From Candidatus Hydrogenedens sp. (lineage in GTDB: Bacteria > Hydrogenedentota > Hydrogenedentia > Hydrogenedentales > JAEUWI01): DNA of 64,000 nt. The DNA lies in NCBI GenBank assembly GCA_016125095.1, contig WGMK01000016.1:62001-126000 (forward strand), in the 5' to 3' direction. The notes beneath the pieces were generated by a model. The model was not told the origin of the DNA, ran no database searches, and saw nothing but the letters and a program-made list of their open reading frames with translations. Positions within the stretch are counted from its first letter, which is position 1, and every line of letters starts with the position of its first letter. The position numbers and the translations under genes are program-made. This document shows, one piece after another, positions 8,999 through 18,106 of the stretch.

Positions 8999-10235
8999 GC
9001 TCCAGTCCCTTTCCGAAGTAAGCGGCGACCCGCAGCCCGCTGTTGACCCCGTCCTCGTGGAAGCCGTAGCCCCAGTAGGCGCCGCAGAAGTGGGTGTTGC
9101 GCTGGCCGCTGATTTCGGCATGGCGCCGCTGTGCGGCCAGCGCCTTCGCGTTGAACACGGGGTGGTCGTATACAAAGGTGCGGAGAATCTTCTGCGGGTT
9201 GATGGCCGGGGTGTCATTCAGGGTGACGCAAAAAGTTTCGGGCGCATCGAGTCCCTGCAGCCGGTTCATGTTGTAGGTGAGCTTGGCGGTGGCTTCGGGT
9301 TCCTCCGGAATGCGGTAATTCCAGCTGGCCCACGCGCGGCCCTCGCGCGGCAGCAGCGAGGTATCGGTGTGCAGCACCACTTCGTTGGACTGATAGGCGA
9401 TGGCCCCGAGAATCTCGCGCTCCGCATCCGTCGGGTGTTGGAGCATCGACAGCGTCGTGTTGCTGTGGGTGGCGAAAATCACGTGGTCGAATAACTCCGC
9501 CTCGACTCCGCGCGCCTTGACCAGCACTTCGCCCGATAGCCGAGTGACCGATTCGACCGGGCAGGCCAGGCGAAGCCGGTCGCGCCAGGGCGCGGTGAGC
9601 TTCTCCGCATAGCACCGCGAACCGCCCTGAATGACCCGCCAGGTCGGGCGGCCGAGCACTTGCATGAGGCCATGGTTCTTGAAGAACTTGAGAAAGTGCT
9701 GGGCGGGAAAATCGAGCACCCGGGCCGGGTCGGCCGACCAGATGGCCGCGAGCATGGGAATGAGATAGCGATCGCGGAAGGCCTCGCCCAGGCGGTGCCG
9801 CGCCACGAAATCGCCGAGTGTCGTTTGGGTGTCGCCCGTTTCGATAAAGGCATGGCCGGCCTGGTTGAAGCGGAGGATGTCGGCAATCAGGCCGTAGTGC
9901 TTGGGGTCCAGCAGACGCTGCCGCTGCGCGAACAGGTTGCTGCTGCTGTACTCCAGCCCGCTCCGCTCACAGCGCACGCTGAAGCTCATGTTGCTCGGCT
10001 GGGTTTCCACCCCGAAAGCCTCGAGAATGCGGATGAAATTCGGATAAGTGTCCCGGTTGTAGACGATGAAGCCGGTATCAACCGCGTAGGTCTTGCCCCC
10101 CAGCACGACATCCACCGTGTGGGTATGGCCGCCAATGCGCGGCTCCGCCTCGAACACCGTGATTTCGTGGTCGCGGTGCAGCAGCCAGGCGGCGGTCATG
10201 CCGGAGATGCCGGTTCCGATGATTGCGATCTTCAT
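8946..10235 (-). CDS. FAD-dependent amine oxidase-like oxidoreductase of lipid-modification cluster
   Basis: This 429-residue flavoprotein starts with a Rossmann motif (IAIIGTGISGMTAAWLL) and the adenine-ribose acidic residue in VFEAEPRIGGHTHTV. The latter is typical of NAD(P)/FAD-binding amine oxidase and desaturase-like proteins. The segment VYNRDTYPNFIRILEAFGV is shared with homologues paired with DUF1365 and Cfa. The C-terminus contains GAYWGYGFHEDGVNSGL, the FAD-contact end of the fold. It is the first gene of the operon, preceded by an AT-rich region with a dyad at 10322-10341. The probable role is oxidation of a fatty-acyl intermediate, inferred from neighbours; the substrate is not proven. 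Confidence 0.8.
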   Translation of the reverse strand: MKIAIIGTGISGMTAAWLLHRDHEITVFEAEPRIGGHTHTVDVVLGGKTYAVDTGFIVYNRDTYPNFIRILEAFGVETQPSNMSFSVRCERSGLEYSSSNLFAQRQRLLDPKHYGLIADILRFNQAGHAFIETGDTQTTLGDFVARHRLGEAFRDRYLIPMLAAIWSADPARVLDFPAQHFLKFFKNHGLMQVLGRPTWRVIQGGSRCYAEKLTAPWRDRLRLACPVESVTRLSGEVLVKARGVEAELFDHVIFATHSNTTLSMLQHPTDAEREILGAIAYQSNEVVLHTDTSLLPREGRAWASWNYRIPEEPEATAKLTYNMNRLQGLDAPETFCVTLNDTPAINPQKILRTFVYDHPVFNAKALAAQRRHAEISGQRNTHFCGAYWGYGFHEDGVNSGLRVAAYFGKGLEHAELPVSRASAAPALHG

Positions 10236-10321
10236 AAGGCGTGAAGATTCCCATGGTTTTTCACCGGACCCCCTCCGGCATGGTGAGGAAACCTCTCTGC
10301 CCTTGAATCTATTCCATGTTT

Positions 10322-10341
10322 TGTCTACTTTATTTTATACA
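10322..10341 (-). promoter_or_regulatory. Candidate operator dyad upstream of the lipid-modification operon
   Basis: TGTCTA and TATACA are separated by 8 bases in an unusually AT-rich stretch about 90 bp before the operon's first ATG. The half-sites are inverted with one mismatch. On the minus strand the site reads TGTATAAAATAAAGTAGACA, and TATAAA could double as a -10. MerR-type regulators use dyads of this general kind in light- or stress-induced cfa clusters elsewhere. No regulator gene is adjacent, so the assignment is tentative. Confidence 0.35.
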
Positions 10342-10364
10342 GATTTTGTGACTCCTCCCCTCTC

Positions 10365-10403
10365 AAAAACGAACGCCCGGAGCGAACAGGTTCGCTCCGG
10401 GCG
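10365..10403 (-). terminator. Rho-independent terminator of the phosphoesterase gene
   Basis: A perfect 14-bp stem (CGCCCGGAGCGAAC at 10374-10387 with 10390-10403) is followed on the minus strand by TTCGTTTTTG. It sits 22 bp after the stop of the phosphoesterase gene. The apparent 2-base loop means the top pairs must open. Confidence 0.8.
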
Positions 10404-10424
10404 CCACAACTCATTGATATGGCT

Positions 10425-11576
10425 TTACTTACTCATTTCATACAGGTCGAAAAGGTTGCCGTCGAGATCGTATGCCTCGATACGCAGCTTGGGTCCGTGG
10501 ATGGTGACCGTGCAGTAGTGGTGCCCGGTGTAGACCTTGGCGGTAAAGGGCATGCGCCACGGGCCGGCCTTTTCCAAGTGGCCGCCGCCGCCACCGGTAA
10601 TCATGTAGACGACGCCCTTGCCGATGAAAGGCTTGCCGTTGTTGATGGGGTGGGTGCGCTCGTAGGAGTGGATGTGGCCCGACCAGACGAGGTCGACATT
10701 GTGCTTCTCGTAGAGCTCGGTGGCGAAGCGCATTTCGAAATCGCCCCCGGCCGGCCGAATCATGGTCGTATCGCCGTAGTCGTTTTCATCCGATGAGAAC
10801 GCCGGGCGGTGCAGGCAGACGATTTTCCAGGTGGCCTTGGAATCGCCCAGCGCCTCATCGAGCCACTTGTACTGCTCTGAGCCGCGCAGCAGCGGACGCT
10901 CGGAATCGACGATGAACAGCTCGAGGTTGCCGTAGGGCAGGCGGTAGTAGTACTCGGGGTCGGGCAGCGAAAAATAGTCGTAATAAAAGTGCGAGTCGCG
11001 TTCGTGATTGCCGAGGACGGGCACAAGCGGCACGCGCTGGTTGAGCGGCTGCATGTTGCCGAAGAAATGCTCGACCCAGTGGCTCTTGTCCTCGCCGTTG
11101 GACACGAGGTCGCCGACGACCACCGTGAAGTTCGGGCGCTGGCTGTAGGCGTGTTCGGCCTGCTTGGCCACCACCTCGGGGCTGTCCTGCGTGTCGCCGA
11201 AAATGGCGAAGGAAAACGGCGTGTCTTCCGTCACCGCCGTCTGGAAGGTCAGCGTGTCGCTTTCAATCGTCACGCCATCGGGCGAGGTGGAGCGGACCTT
11301 GTAGAAGTAGAACGACCCGGGCTCGAGGTCTTCAAGTACCGCCTCGTGGAACGTGGCATCGGGCGCGCCGGTCTGCCATTCCAGTTTCTCGGCGGCGATG
11401 CCCACGGCGTATTCGGTGGTGCCCGGCTGATTGGTTTCCCAGCGCAACACCATCGAGGTTTGCGTCGGGTAGTTCATGTAGGGGCCGGTGACCATCGCAA
11501 ACTCTTCGGCGTTCGCTGTCGTTGCCATAACCAGCATCACCCACGCCGCCGCCCTCATGTTCCACATAGCCGTCAT
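10425..11576 (-). CDS. Secreted purple-acid-phosphatase-like metallophosphoesterase
   Basis: This 383-residue protein starts at ATG 11576 with GGAGCAAGG upstream. The start at 11657 would bury the signal peptide. The N-terminus has a signal peptide ending near TTANA. A fibronectin-III-like domain follows (VLRWETN, LEPGSFYFYKVRS), then the calcineurin-like domain with metal-ligand motifs FAIFGDTQ, VVVGDLVSNG, LGNHE and the closing GHIHSYERT typical of purple acid phosphatases. The protein is likely exported and hydrolyses phosphomonoesters, possibly for phosphate scavenging, though the substrate is not evident. It is the last of three minus-strand genes for exported proteins, each with its own hairpin downstream, so the genes are probably transcribed separately or with attenuation. 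Confidence 0.87.
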   Translation of the reverse strand: MTAMWNMRAAAWVMLVMATTANAEEFAMVTGPYMNYPTQTSMVLRWETNQPGTTEYAVGIAAEKLEWQTGAPDATFHEAVLEDLEPGSFYFYKVRSTSPDGVTIESDTLTFQTAVTEDTPFSFAIFGDTQDSPEVVAKQAEHAYSQRPNFTVVVGDLVSNGEDKSHWVEHFFGNMQPLNQRVPLVPVLGNHERDSHFYYDYFSLPDPEYYYRLPYGNLELFIVDSERPLLRGSEQYKWLDEALGDSKATWKIVCLHRPAFSSDENDYGDTTMIRPAGGDFEMRFATELYEKHNVDLVWSGHIHSYERTHPINNGKPFIGKGVVYMITGGGGGHLEKAGPWRMPFTAKVYTGHHYCTVTIHGPKLRIEAYDLDGNLFDLYEMSK

Positions 11577-11680
11577 GCTGCCTTGCTCCTTCCATGCTCC
11601 CGGTATTCGATTGTTGTTTGCGCTGATTCCTCGTGCGCGGGTCGTAGGGTACCGCACCCGGTGCCGGGATTTCCGCCCTG

Positions 11681-11730
11681 AAAAAGTCTTCTGGCGCGAC
11701 GGCTTCCCCTCCGGAAAACCGCCGCGCCAG
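11681..11730 (-). terminator. Hairpin terminator after the Ig-like protein gene
   Basis: The outer stem CTGGCGCG (11691-11698) pairs with CGCGCCAG (11723-11730), and inner pairing includes GGC/GCC and TTCC/GGAA stretches. On the minus strand the hairpin is followed by AAGACTTTTT. It begins 20 bp after the stop of the Ig-like gene. Confidence 0.7.
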
Positions 11731-11750
11731 CGATAAGCAATGATGCTGGT

Positions 11751-12977
11751 TTACTTGCGGCGAAGCGCGCGCGCGCCGGCCGCCGCCGTGAGCAGGCTCA
11801 GCGCGGCGATGCCCAGGCCGCCCGCCACGGGCAGCGGCGTGCCCACCACGATCAGCGTGAACAGCGGCGAGTTCACGGTCTCGAGGTCGTCGGTCACGGC
11901 GCAATAGTACGTGGTTCCCGACATCTCGAGCGCGAGGTTGCTCAGCGTGAGCGAAGAAGCCGTAGCGCCGGGGATGCTCTCGGAAACCTTGGCCGGGGTG
12001 CCTTCGAACCACTGGTAGGAGAGGCTACCCGTGTTGCCTGTGGCCGAAACGCTGAACGTAGCGGTACCGCCGACTTCGCGGGTCTGCGTGGCAACGCCGC
12101 TCGCATCGACCACCAAGCCCGTCTCCTCGCCTTCGCCCTCGCTGGTCGCGGCCGGAACAATCTCCACCGAAACGTCGCCCCAGGTGTGGAACATGCGGCG
12201 CTTGCCCTCGGCGGTAAACAGGTCCAGCACGGCATCGGCCAGCGGCGCTTCAGCGGCAGGAATATCGTGCGTGGCGTCGAGAATGACCGAACTCGAATCC
12301 GTATCGGTCAGCGAAACGCTGAGCGCGATAAAGGGATCCCCCGGAGCGAAGGTCGCCTCAAGAATATAGCGGCCGCCCGGAACAATCTGCCCCCCGCCGA
12401 CATACGTGGCGCCATCGCCGATCTTGACGTCGTTGTCGGCGCCGTCGCGCGCCCATTCAACCTCAATCACTTCCCCGCCGACCTCGTCCCGCGTGACCAA
12501 TTGCACGGCGAAGTAATTCTGGAAATCAGCCCCGACGTAAAAGGTACTGTCGCGCCCGCCATTGGTTCCCACGTCGCGCACTTCGATGTCCACCGTCACG
12601 GTGAACGAGTCAATGTCGTCCAGGGTGAAGGGCGTGGCGATGGGTGTGTTGAAAGCGACGTCGTTGTCGGCGCCATTCAATCCGTCGGCGTTCCACTCCA
12701 GCTTCTTGTCGCCCGCATCATCGACAAGGCTGATGGCGACATGGGGGCCGGTACCCGCGGCGACCGTCACGTCGGGGTCGGTTGTCCACAGGTTGTCGGC
12801 CTGGAAGGTCTGGCCCAGGGCGACCGCACCGCCAGAGCCATTGACGACCTGCGGGAACGGGCCTGCGGCGCCCTCCCACGTTTCCGAGAATACGGTGGTC
12901 TGGCCGGCGGCCGTACCTGCCGATACCAGGGCAAGGACGCCCGAGGTTACGATGGATTGCCAGAACGATTTGCGCAT
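11751..12977 (-). CDS. Secreted Ig-like domain protein with C-terminal sorting-like tail
   Basis: This 408-residue exported protein starts at ATG 12977 (GGGAG upstream), which opens a signal peptide ending near TAAGQ. The first ~250 residues are beta-rich and acidic, of a kind seen in concanavalin-like or structural surface proteins, and I cannot assign them further. Residues about 290-370 form an immunoglobulin-like domain (LSYQWFEGTPAK, GTTYYCAVTDD). The last 28 residues are tripartite: a PLPVAGG motif, a hydrophobic helix, then ARALRRK. This architecture resembles PEP-CTERM-type or other protein-sorting tails, though the motif is not one of the standard ones. It lies between the pseudopilin and phosphoesterase genes on the same strand. 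Confidence 0.75.
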   Translation of the reverse strand: MRKSFWQSIVTSGVLALVSAGTAAGQTTVFSETWEGAAGPFPQVVNGSGGAVALGQTFQADNLWTTDPDVTVAAGTGPHVAISLVDDAGDKKLEWNADGLNGADNDVAFNTPIATPFTLDDIDSFTVTVDIEVRDVGTNGGRDSTFYVGADFQNYFAVQLVTRDEVGGEVIEVEWARDGADNDVKIGDGATYVGGGQIVPGGRYILEATFAPGDPFIALSVSLTDTDSSSVILDATHDIPAAEAPLADAVLDLFTAEGKRRMFHTWGDVSVEIVPAATSEGEGEETGLVVDASGVATQTREVGGTATFSVSATGNTGSLSYQWFEGTPAKVSESIPGATASSLTLSNLALEMSGTTYYCAVTDDLETVNSPLFTLIVVGTPLPVAGGLGIAALSLLTAAAGARALRRK

Positions 12978-13016
12978 GAAATAACTAGCTCCCGTTGATG
13001 TTTGGCGGCGAAGACA

Positions 13017-13044
13017 GCCGCGGCCCCCTCCCGAGGGCCGCGGC
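13017..13044 (-). terminator. GC hairpin after the DUF1559 pseudopilin gene
   Basis: A perfect 10-bp stem (GCCGCGGCCC, 13017-13026, with 13035-13044) and an 8-base loop lie 16 bp after the pseudopilin stop on the minus strand. The following sequence is poor in T, so it may attenuate or protect the mRNA end rather than terminate fully. Confidence 0.45.
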
Positions 13045-13060
13045 AAGAAACAGAATCCGG

Positions 13061-14116
13061 TCAGCCCGCCGTGCCTTCGGCGATGTGCGACGACCAGTTG
13101 CGGATCTTTTCGGTGTACCGGTCGTCATAGTTCGTCACGGGGAACTCGCCGCCGTTCGGCACATAGCGCAGGAAGGAAACGTGGCCGTCCATAAACAGCA
13201 CGTTCGCGCCGCCGGGCACGTGGTTGAAGATGCTGATGGCGCCCACGGCGGAATCATCGATCGTGGCGCTCAGCTTCTTCGCGGTGCCCCAGGTATCGGT
13301 CATCACCGGCAGGGTGCTCTGCGCCTTGGCCGAGGCACCGGGATTGTTAATGTCGGTAATGAGGAAGCGCTCGACGCCTTCGCGCAGGCGATAGGCCGTG
13401 TCCGGCCCGAGGACGGGGTCGACGCCGCTGAAGCCGACCACGCGCTCTTCGGGATCCGCCCCGCTGAGGTCGGCATCGGGCGAGTCGGCCGTCATGCGGA
13501 ATACACCGGGAAATCCGCCGTCTTCGTAGTCGGCCGTGTTGTAGGGACACGCCGGGCCCATGTCGAGCGTGGTGTAATCGCCATTGGAGCGCGCGGCCTT
13601 GCGGATGGATTCGTTCGCCTTCAGCGCCAGGCGCGCCGTGGAACCGTGGGTAACCGCGTAACCGAAGTACACGTACGAGCGCGGATAGCTGAGGTGCGCG
13701 GTGATGCAGTCGCCGTTCGCGTTGCCGCCCGGAAGCAACGCCTGAATCTGGTCGAGGCCGTCGGTCAGGTCAAGCACGTCCTGCCCCCAGGCGCTGGAAT
13801 CGGCGCCGCTGTCGGAGGGGCACTGGAGCACCATCGGGTCGGAGAGGTACTCGGGGTAGACCTCGGAAATCTCGAAGCCCAGCAGGTCGTTATTGAATCC
13901 GGGAAGCGTGAGCTGCAGATCGGGAAACTTAGCGCCGCGCGACTCGCTGGCATACATCTTGAGTACGAGGCCGAGCTGCTTCAGGTTGTTCTGGCAGCTG
14001 GCGCGGCGGGCGGCTTCGCGGGCCCGGGCGAGGGCCGGCAGCAGAATCGCCGCGAGGATACCAATGATGGCAATGACAACGAGTAGTTCGATGAGGGTAA
14101 ATCCACGCTTGGACAC
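13061..14116 (-). CDS. DUF1559-type pseudopilin (prepilin N-methylation signal)
   Basis: This 351-residue protein starts at GTG 14116, directly behind AGGAG. That gives a short basic leader SKRG followed by [19 protein letters not shown], the type IV prepilin/pseudopilin class III signal cleaved between G and F. The segment after the membrane helix ([17 protein letters not shown]) and the C-terminal [16 protein letters not shown] place it in the DUF1559 'H-X9-DG' family, here with one extra residue between H and DG. These proteins are abundant in planctomycetes and relatives and are presumed exported by a type II/IV-pilus-like machine. Specific function is unknown. Upstream ATG codons would add an unlikely 22+ residues before the leader. 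Confidence 0.87.
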   Translation of the reverse strand: MSKRGFTLIELLVVIAIIGILAAILLPALARAREAARRASCQNNLKQLGLVLKMYASESRGAKFPDLQLTLPGFNNDLLGFEISEVYPEYLSDPMVLQCPSDSGADSSAWGQDVLDLTDGLDQIQALLPGGNANGDCITAHLSYPRSYVYFGYAVTHGSTARLALKANESIRKAARSNGDYTTLDMGPACPYNTADYEDGGFPGVFRMTADSPDADLSGADPEERVVGFSGVDPVLGPDTAYRLREGVERFLITDINNPGASAKAQSTLPVMTDTWGTAKKLSATIDDSAVGAISIFNHVPGGANVLFMDGHVSFLRYVPNGGEFPVTNYDDRYTEKIRNWSSHIAEGTAG

Positions 14117-14267
14117 AGTCGTTCTCCTGTACGGTTGGTGTGGCGGCATCGGCAGGCCGCAGCGCCCGCCGAATCCGCGCACAGCGTGCCGGAGAACTGT
14201 GTCTAGGGGATTATCGCCCGGTTAGGATTTCCATCGGGTTGTGTGAGTTCCCGATGAGGTCTTCGGC

Positions 14268-15194
14268 TCAGGGAGCAGGTTTCCTTGCATACCGGTGGAA
14301 GGGGGCTGCAGGCTTCTTCTTCGCGGCCTCGCTGACAGTGTAGAGATTTATTCCGTCCGCGGCGAAACACACGGCCTCACCCTGCGGTTCGATTCCGGGG
14401 ATGACCTTACACGGCGCCTGACCGAAGACCTCCGCCCATCCTGCGCCCGCCAGCCGGGGCCAGAGATAGATGAGGCTGTAGGTTCGAAGGGCTACTTCCC
14501 GGCCATCGCCGCGGATGTCGCCGCCCGTAATCTGATGCGCTCTGCCGGGGCCGAAATTCAGCGTTGCGACCTCGGTCAGGGTGTTTGGACCGGCCGGGTT
14601 CAGGGGATTCGGCGCAGCGAAAACATGACTCAGCCCCGCTTCGGCGCCGAGGTCTTTGGTCACGATCAGCACCGTGCCGTCCGCTGGATCGACCAGCAGT
14701 GTTTCGGCGTTATAGACGGACTCCGGCGCGCCGGGGTAACGCAGCTCGAAAGCCTCAACGCCGGTGAGCGCCGCATCGGCAGGCGCGGCATCTTTGTCCA
14801 CCACCGGCTCAGCCACGCGGTATACCGTAATGGCCGGACGCTCTTGGTCGTTGTCGCCGATATCGCCGACGTAGAGATAGTCCGCCCCGGACTCCGGACC
14901 CGGCCCCAGGGCGATATCCTCGTAATCACGCGCGCTGGCGCCAGCGAGATTAAACGTGCCCAAGTGCGCGCCGTCGGCCCCGAGGGCATAGATGCGCGCG
15001 GTATCACCCGAATCGTTGTGTACCCAGAACACCCCCTCGTACCGGCGGCTGGCGACGATGCCCGAAATCTCCCGAAGCCCCGCGAGCGCGGGCGAGGGCA
15101 GGGATTCGGCCGGTTGAAACTTGGGGCAGTCCTCGGCACTGGCAGTCAGGGCCGCGAGGGTGAACGTCAACAGGATCCGCTTGAAGGGAAGCAT
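14268..15194 (-). CDS. Secreted propeller-like protein of unknown function
   Basis: This 308-residue protein starts at ATG 15194 with GGAAAGG upstream; a TTG at 15209 is possible but less likely. A signal peptide (FKRILLTFTLAALTASA) is followed by a mature region with recurring beta-blade segments: SGIVASRRYEGVFWVHNDSG, YEDIALGPGPE, YLYVGDIGDN, VYRVAEPVV. Proteins with this pattern are usually annotated as hypothetical or esterase-like phytase/propeller proteins. The conserved 'HNDSGD...DYEDIA...VGDIGDN' acid cluster suggests bound metal. Enzyme activity is not claimed. It is transcribed divergently from alaS. Confidence 0.7.
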   Translation of the reverse strand: MLPFKRILLTFTLAALTASAEDCPKFQPAESLPSPALAGLREISGIVASRRYEGVFWVHNDSGDTARIYALGADGAHLGTFNLAGASARDYEDIALGPGPESGADYLYVGDIGDNDQERPAITVYRVAEPVVDKDAAPADAALTGVEAFELRYPGAPESVYNAETLLVDPADGTVLIVTKDLGAEAGLSHVFAAPNPLNPAGPNTLTEVATLNFGPGRAHQITGGDIRGDGREVALRTYSLIYLWPRLAGAGWAEVFGQAPCKVIPGIEPQGEAVCFAADGINLYTVSEAAKKKPAAPFHRYARKPAP

Positions 15195-15277
15195 AGGGCG
15201 CCTTTCCAAGGTTGTGCCGCGCGAGTATACTCGGCGGAATATGAGCGCGCCATGAACCGCCGCTGCTGCCCCGAGTG

Positions 15278-15306
15278 TGCATGGCCATACGGATGCTTGG
15301 TATCAT
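15278..15306 (+). promoter_or_regulatory. Possible extended -10 promoter for alaS
   Basis: TGGTATCAT (extended -10, TATCAT at 15301-15306) lies 34 bp before the TTG start of alaS. The -35 region at the right distance (TGCATG) is poor. A 12-bp palindrome CGAGTATACTCG at 15222-15233 lies further upstream, between the divergent genes, and could be an operator. Confidence 0.35.
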
Positions 15307-15340
15307 GCCCGCTTCCCCATGCCTGAAAAGGAGCATTCCG

Positions 15341-17971
15341 TTGAAAAGCGACGACTTACGCGCGCAGTTTCTGGAGTTTTTCCGCGAGCGCGGCCATACG
15401 GTCGAGCGGAGCGACACCATCGTTCCGAGCAACGACCCGACCCTGCTGTTCACCAGCGCGGGCATGGTGCAGTTCAAGCCCTACTACACGGGCGAGGTGC
15501 CGGTGCCCTACCGCCGCGCGGCGACGTCGCAGAAGTGCCTGCGCGCAGGCGGCAAGGCCAACGACCTGGACGAGGTGGGCAAGACCGCACGGCACCTGAC
15601 CTTCTTCGAAATGCTGGGCAATTTCTCCTTTGGCGACTACTTCAAGCGCGAGGCCATTCAGTGGGGCTGGGAGTTCTCGACGCAGGTGCTCAAGTTCCCG
15701 GCGGAGAAGATCTGGGTCTCGGTGTACGAGGACGACGACGAAGCGTACGACATGTGGGCGAACGAGATCGGCGTGTCTACCTCGCGGCTGGTGCGGTTGG
15801 GCGCGAAGGACAATTTCTGGGGCCCCGCGGGCGACACCGGCGCGTGCGGTCCGTGCTCGGAACTGCTCTTCGACAAGGGCGCGCACATCGACCCGAACGC
15901 CGACCCGGACAACGACCCGAACGAGCGCTTCCTCGAGTTCTGGAACCTCGTGTTTCCGCAGTTCGACCAGCAGCTGGACGGTTCGCGTCCGCAGCTGAAG
16001 AACCGTGGCATCGATACGGGCATGGGGCTCGAGCGCATCGCGGCGATTCTGCAGGGCGTGGATACCGTGTTCGACACGGACGGCATCATCCCGATCATCC
16101 GCGCGACGGAATCGCTGACCAAGACGAAGTACACGGACAACCCGGTGCCGTTCCGCGTGATTGCGGACCACGCGCGCGCGCTTTCGTTCATGATTGCCGA
16201 CGGTATCCTGCCGGGCAACGAGGGCCGCGGCTACGTGCTGCGCCGCCTGCTGCGCCGCGCGGCGCGCTTCGGCCGCGAACTGGGTTTCGAGAAGCCTTTC
16301 CTGCACGCCGTGAGCGGCACCGTGGTGGACCTGATGAGCCACCATTACCCCGAGCTGGCCGAGGGCCGCACGCGCATCGAGAAGATCATTCAAACGGAAG
16401 AAGAGCGCTTCGGCAGCACCCTGGCGCGCGGCATGGATCTGCTGGAAGATCTCTTCGCGTCGCTCGACAAGGACGGCCGCAAGACGATTCCCGGCGAGGA
16501 ACTGTTCAAGCTGTACGACACTTTCGGTTTCCCGATGGACCTGACCAAGGACATCGCGGAAGACCGCGGCTACGAGATGGACACGGAAGGATTCGAGGCG
16601 GCGATGGACCGCCAGCGCACGCAGGCCCGCAGCGCGTGGGCGGGCAGCGGCCAGGAAGCCGTGCCGCCGGTCTACCGCAAGCTACACGACGAACTGGGCG
16701 AAACGCATTTCGCGGGCTACGAATCGACCGAGACGCAGAGCGTGATTCAGGCGATCATCGTAGACGGCGTGCGCGTGGAGCATGCGCGCGAGGGGCAGGC
16801 CGCCGAGTTCATTTTCGACCAGACGCCGTTCTACGCGGAGTCGGGCGGCCAGGTGGGCGACACCGGCACCATCGAGTGCGTGGGCGGCAATGCGCACGTG
16901 ACCGATGTGCGCAAGCGCGTGGGCAAGATGTTCGCACACGCCGCGAAGGTGGCGAGCGGCGAGTTGCGCGTAGGCGATTCGGTGAAGCTTTCCATTTCAG
17001 CGTCTGCGCGCCGTGCCACCGAGGCGCACCACTCGGCCACGCATATCCTTCAGGCCGCACTGCAGAACGTGCTGGGCGACCACGTGCACCAGGCGGGTTC
17101 GCTGGTGGCGCCGGACCGGCTGCGCTTCGACTTCACCCACTTCGAGGGCATCGGCGAGGAGCGGCTGCAGGACATCGAGCGGCTGGCGAACGACTACATC
17201 CGGCAGGACGTGCCGGTGTCGACGCAGCAAATGGCGCTGGACGACGCGCGCAAAGCGGGCGCGATGGCGCTCTTCGGCGAGAAATACGAAGATGTTGTGC
17301 GCGTGGTGACGATGGGCGATTTCAGCATGGAACTCTGCGGCGGCACGCATGTGCCGCGCACCGGCGTGATTGGCTACTGCAAGATTCTGACCGAGACGGC
17401 GGTGTCGTCCGGTGTGCGGCGTATCGAGGCGGTGTGCGGCGAGCCCTGCGTGGAAGCGCTGCAGCTGCGCGACCGTCAGTTGAGCCGCACGGCGCAGATG
17501 CTGAGCGCCAGCCCCGACGCGCTCGAGGAGCGTGTGTGCGCGCTGGTGGAAGACAACAAGCGCCTGATGCGCGAAGTGGACAAGTGGAAGCAGGCCGCCG
17601 CCACCGGCGCGTCGGTGGACTATCTGTCGCGCGTGCAGGAAATCAGCGGCGTGAAGGTGCTCGCCGCGGAAGTGGACGGCCAGGACGGCAAGGGCCTGCG
17701 CATGGTGCTCGACAAGCTGCGCGATCAGCTGGGCTCGGGCGTCGTGGTGCTGGGCAGCGTCGACGGGGACAAGGTGGCGCTCTGCGCGGGCGTGACGAAG
17801 GACCTGACCGGCCGCATCAAGGCGGGGGACATCGTGCAGCGCGTGGCCCCCATCGTGGGCGGCGGCGGCGGCGGACGCCCCGACATGGCCCAGGCAGGCG
17901 GCAAAGACCCCGCGAAACTGCCCGAGGCCATCCAGCAAGCGCCGGGGATCGTCGCGGAACTGCTGGGGTAA
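15341..17971 (+). CDS. alaS: Alanyl-tRNA synthetase
   Basis: This 876-residue enzyme charges tRNA-Ala. TTG 15341 is chosen as start because AAAAGGAG precedes it and the protein then begins KSDDLRAQFLEFF as in the family; the ATG at 15275 would add 22 unrelated residues. The aminoacylation domain shows LFTSAGMVQFK, QKCLRAGGKANDL and FFEMLGNFSFGDYFK. The editing domain has HHSATHILQAAL and CGGTHVPRTG, containing the zinc ligands. The C-terminal C-Ala domain carries a glycine run GGGGGGRPDMAQAGG. Length and all domains are normal. It converges on the Dabb gene across a palindromic repeat that probably acts as terminator. Confidence 0.97.
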   Translation: MKSDDLRAQFLEFFRERGHTVERSDTIVPSNDPTLLFTSAGMVQFKPYYTGEVPVPYRRAATSQKCLRAGGKANDLDEVGKTARHLTFFEMLGNFSFGDYFKREAIQWGWEFSTQVLKFPAEKIWVSVYEDDDEAYDMWANEIGVSTSRLVRLGAKDNFWGPAGDTGACGPCSELLFDKGAHIDPNADPDNDPNERFLEFWNLVFPQFDQQLDGSRPQLKNRGIDTGMGLERIAAILQGVDTVFDTDGIIPIIRATESLTKTKYTDNPVPFRVIADHARALSFMIADGILPGNEGRGYVLRRLLRRAARFGRELGFEKPFLHAVSGTVVDLMSHHYPELAEGRTRIEKIIQTEEERFGSTLARGMDLLEDLFASLDKDGRKTIPGEELFKLYDTFGFPMDLTKDIAEDRGYEMDTEGFEAAMDRQRTQARSAWAGSGQEAVPPVYRKLHDELGETHFAGYESTETQSVIQAIIVDGVRVEHAREGQAAEFIFDQTPFYAESGGQVGDTGTIECVGGNAHVTDVRKRVGKMFAHAAKVASGELRVGDSVKLSISASARRATEAHHSATHILQAALQNVLGDHVHQAGSLVAPDRLRFDFTHFEGIGEERLQDIERLANDYIRQDVPVSTQQMALDDARKAGAMALFGEKYEDVVRVVTMGDFSMELCGGTHVPRTGVIGYCKILTETAVSSGVRRIEAVCGEPCVEALQLRDRQLSRTAQMLSASPDALEERVCALVEDNKRLMREVDKWKQAAATGASVDYLSRVQEISGVKVLAAEVDGQDGKGLRMVLDKLRDQLGSGVVVLGSVDGDKVALCAGVTKDLTGRIKAGDIVQRVAPIVGGGGGGRPDMAQAGGKDPAKLPEAIQQAPGIVAELLG

Positions 17972-17986
17972 GGAAGAGAAGTTTTT

Positions 17987-18094
17987 TTGACAGGATAACT
18001 GGATTAAGGGATTAAGAGAGAAGAAGATCAGGAGATTCCCAAAGGAAATCCCTCTTCTTTCCTCTTCAATCCCGTCATCCAGTTATCCTGTCAA
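17987..18094. repeat. Palindromic repeat, copy A (TTGACAGGATAAC family)
   Basis: A 108-bp element is bounded by a perfect 18-bp inverted repeat (TTGACAGGATAACTGGAT and its complement), with imperfect complementarity continuing inwards. It sits between the convergent alaS and Dabb genes, 15 bp and 12 bp from their stops, and could fold as a long bidirectional terminator. A second copy is at 18556-18661. Confidence 0.85.
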
Positions 18095-18106
18095 GTACTC
18101 CCCGAC

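Noticed and set aside
15277..18015. A 912-codon open frame overlapping alaS in another plus-strand frame
   Set aside because: It is Arg/Ala/Gly-rich shadow sequence caused by GC-rich codon bias; alaS in the same place has every domain of the family.
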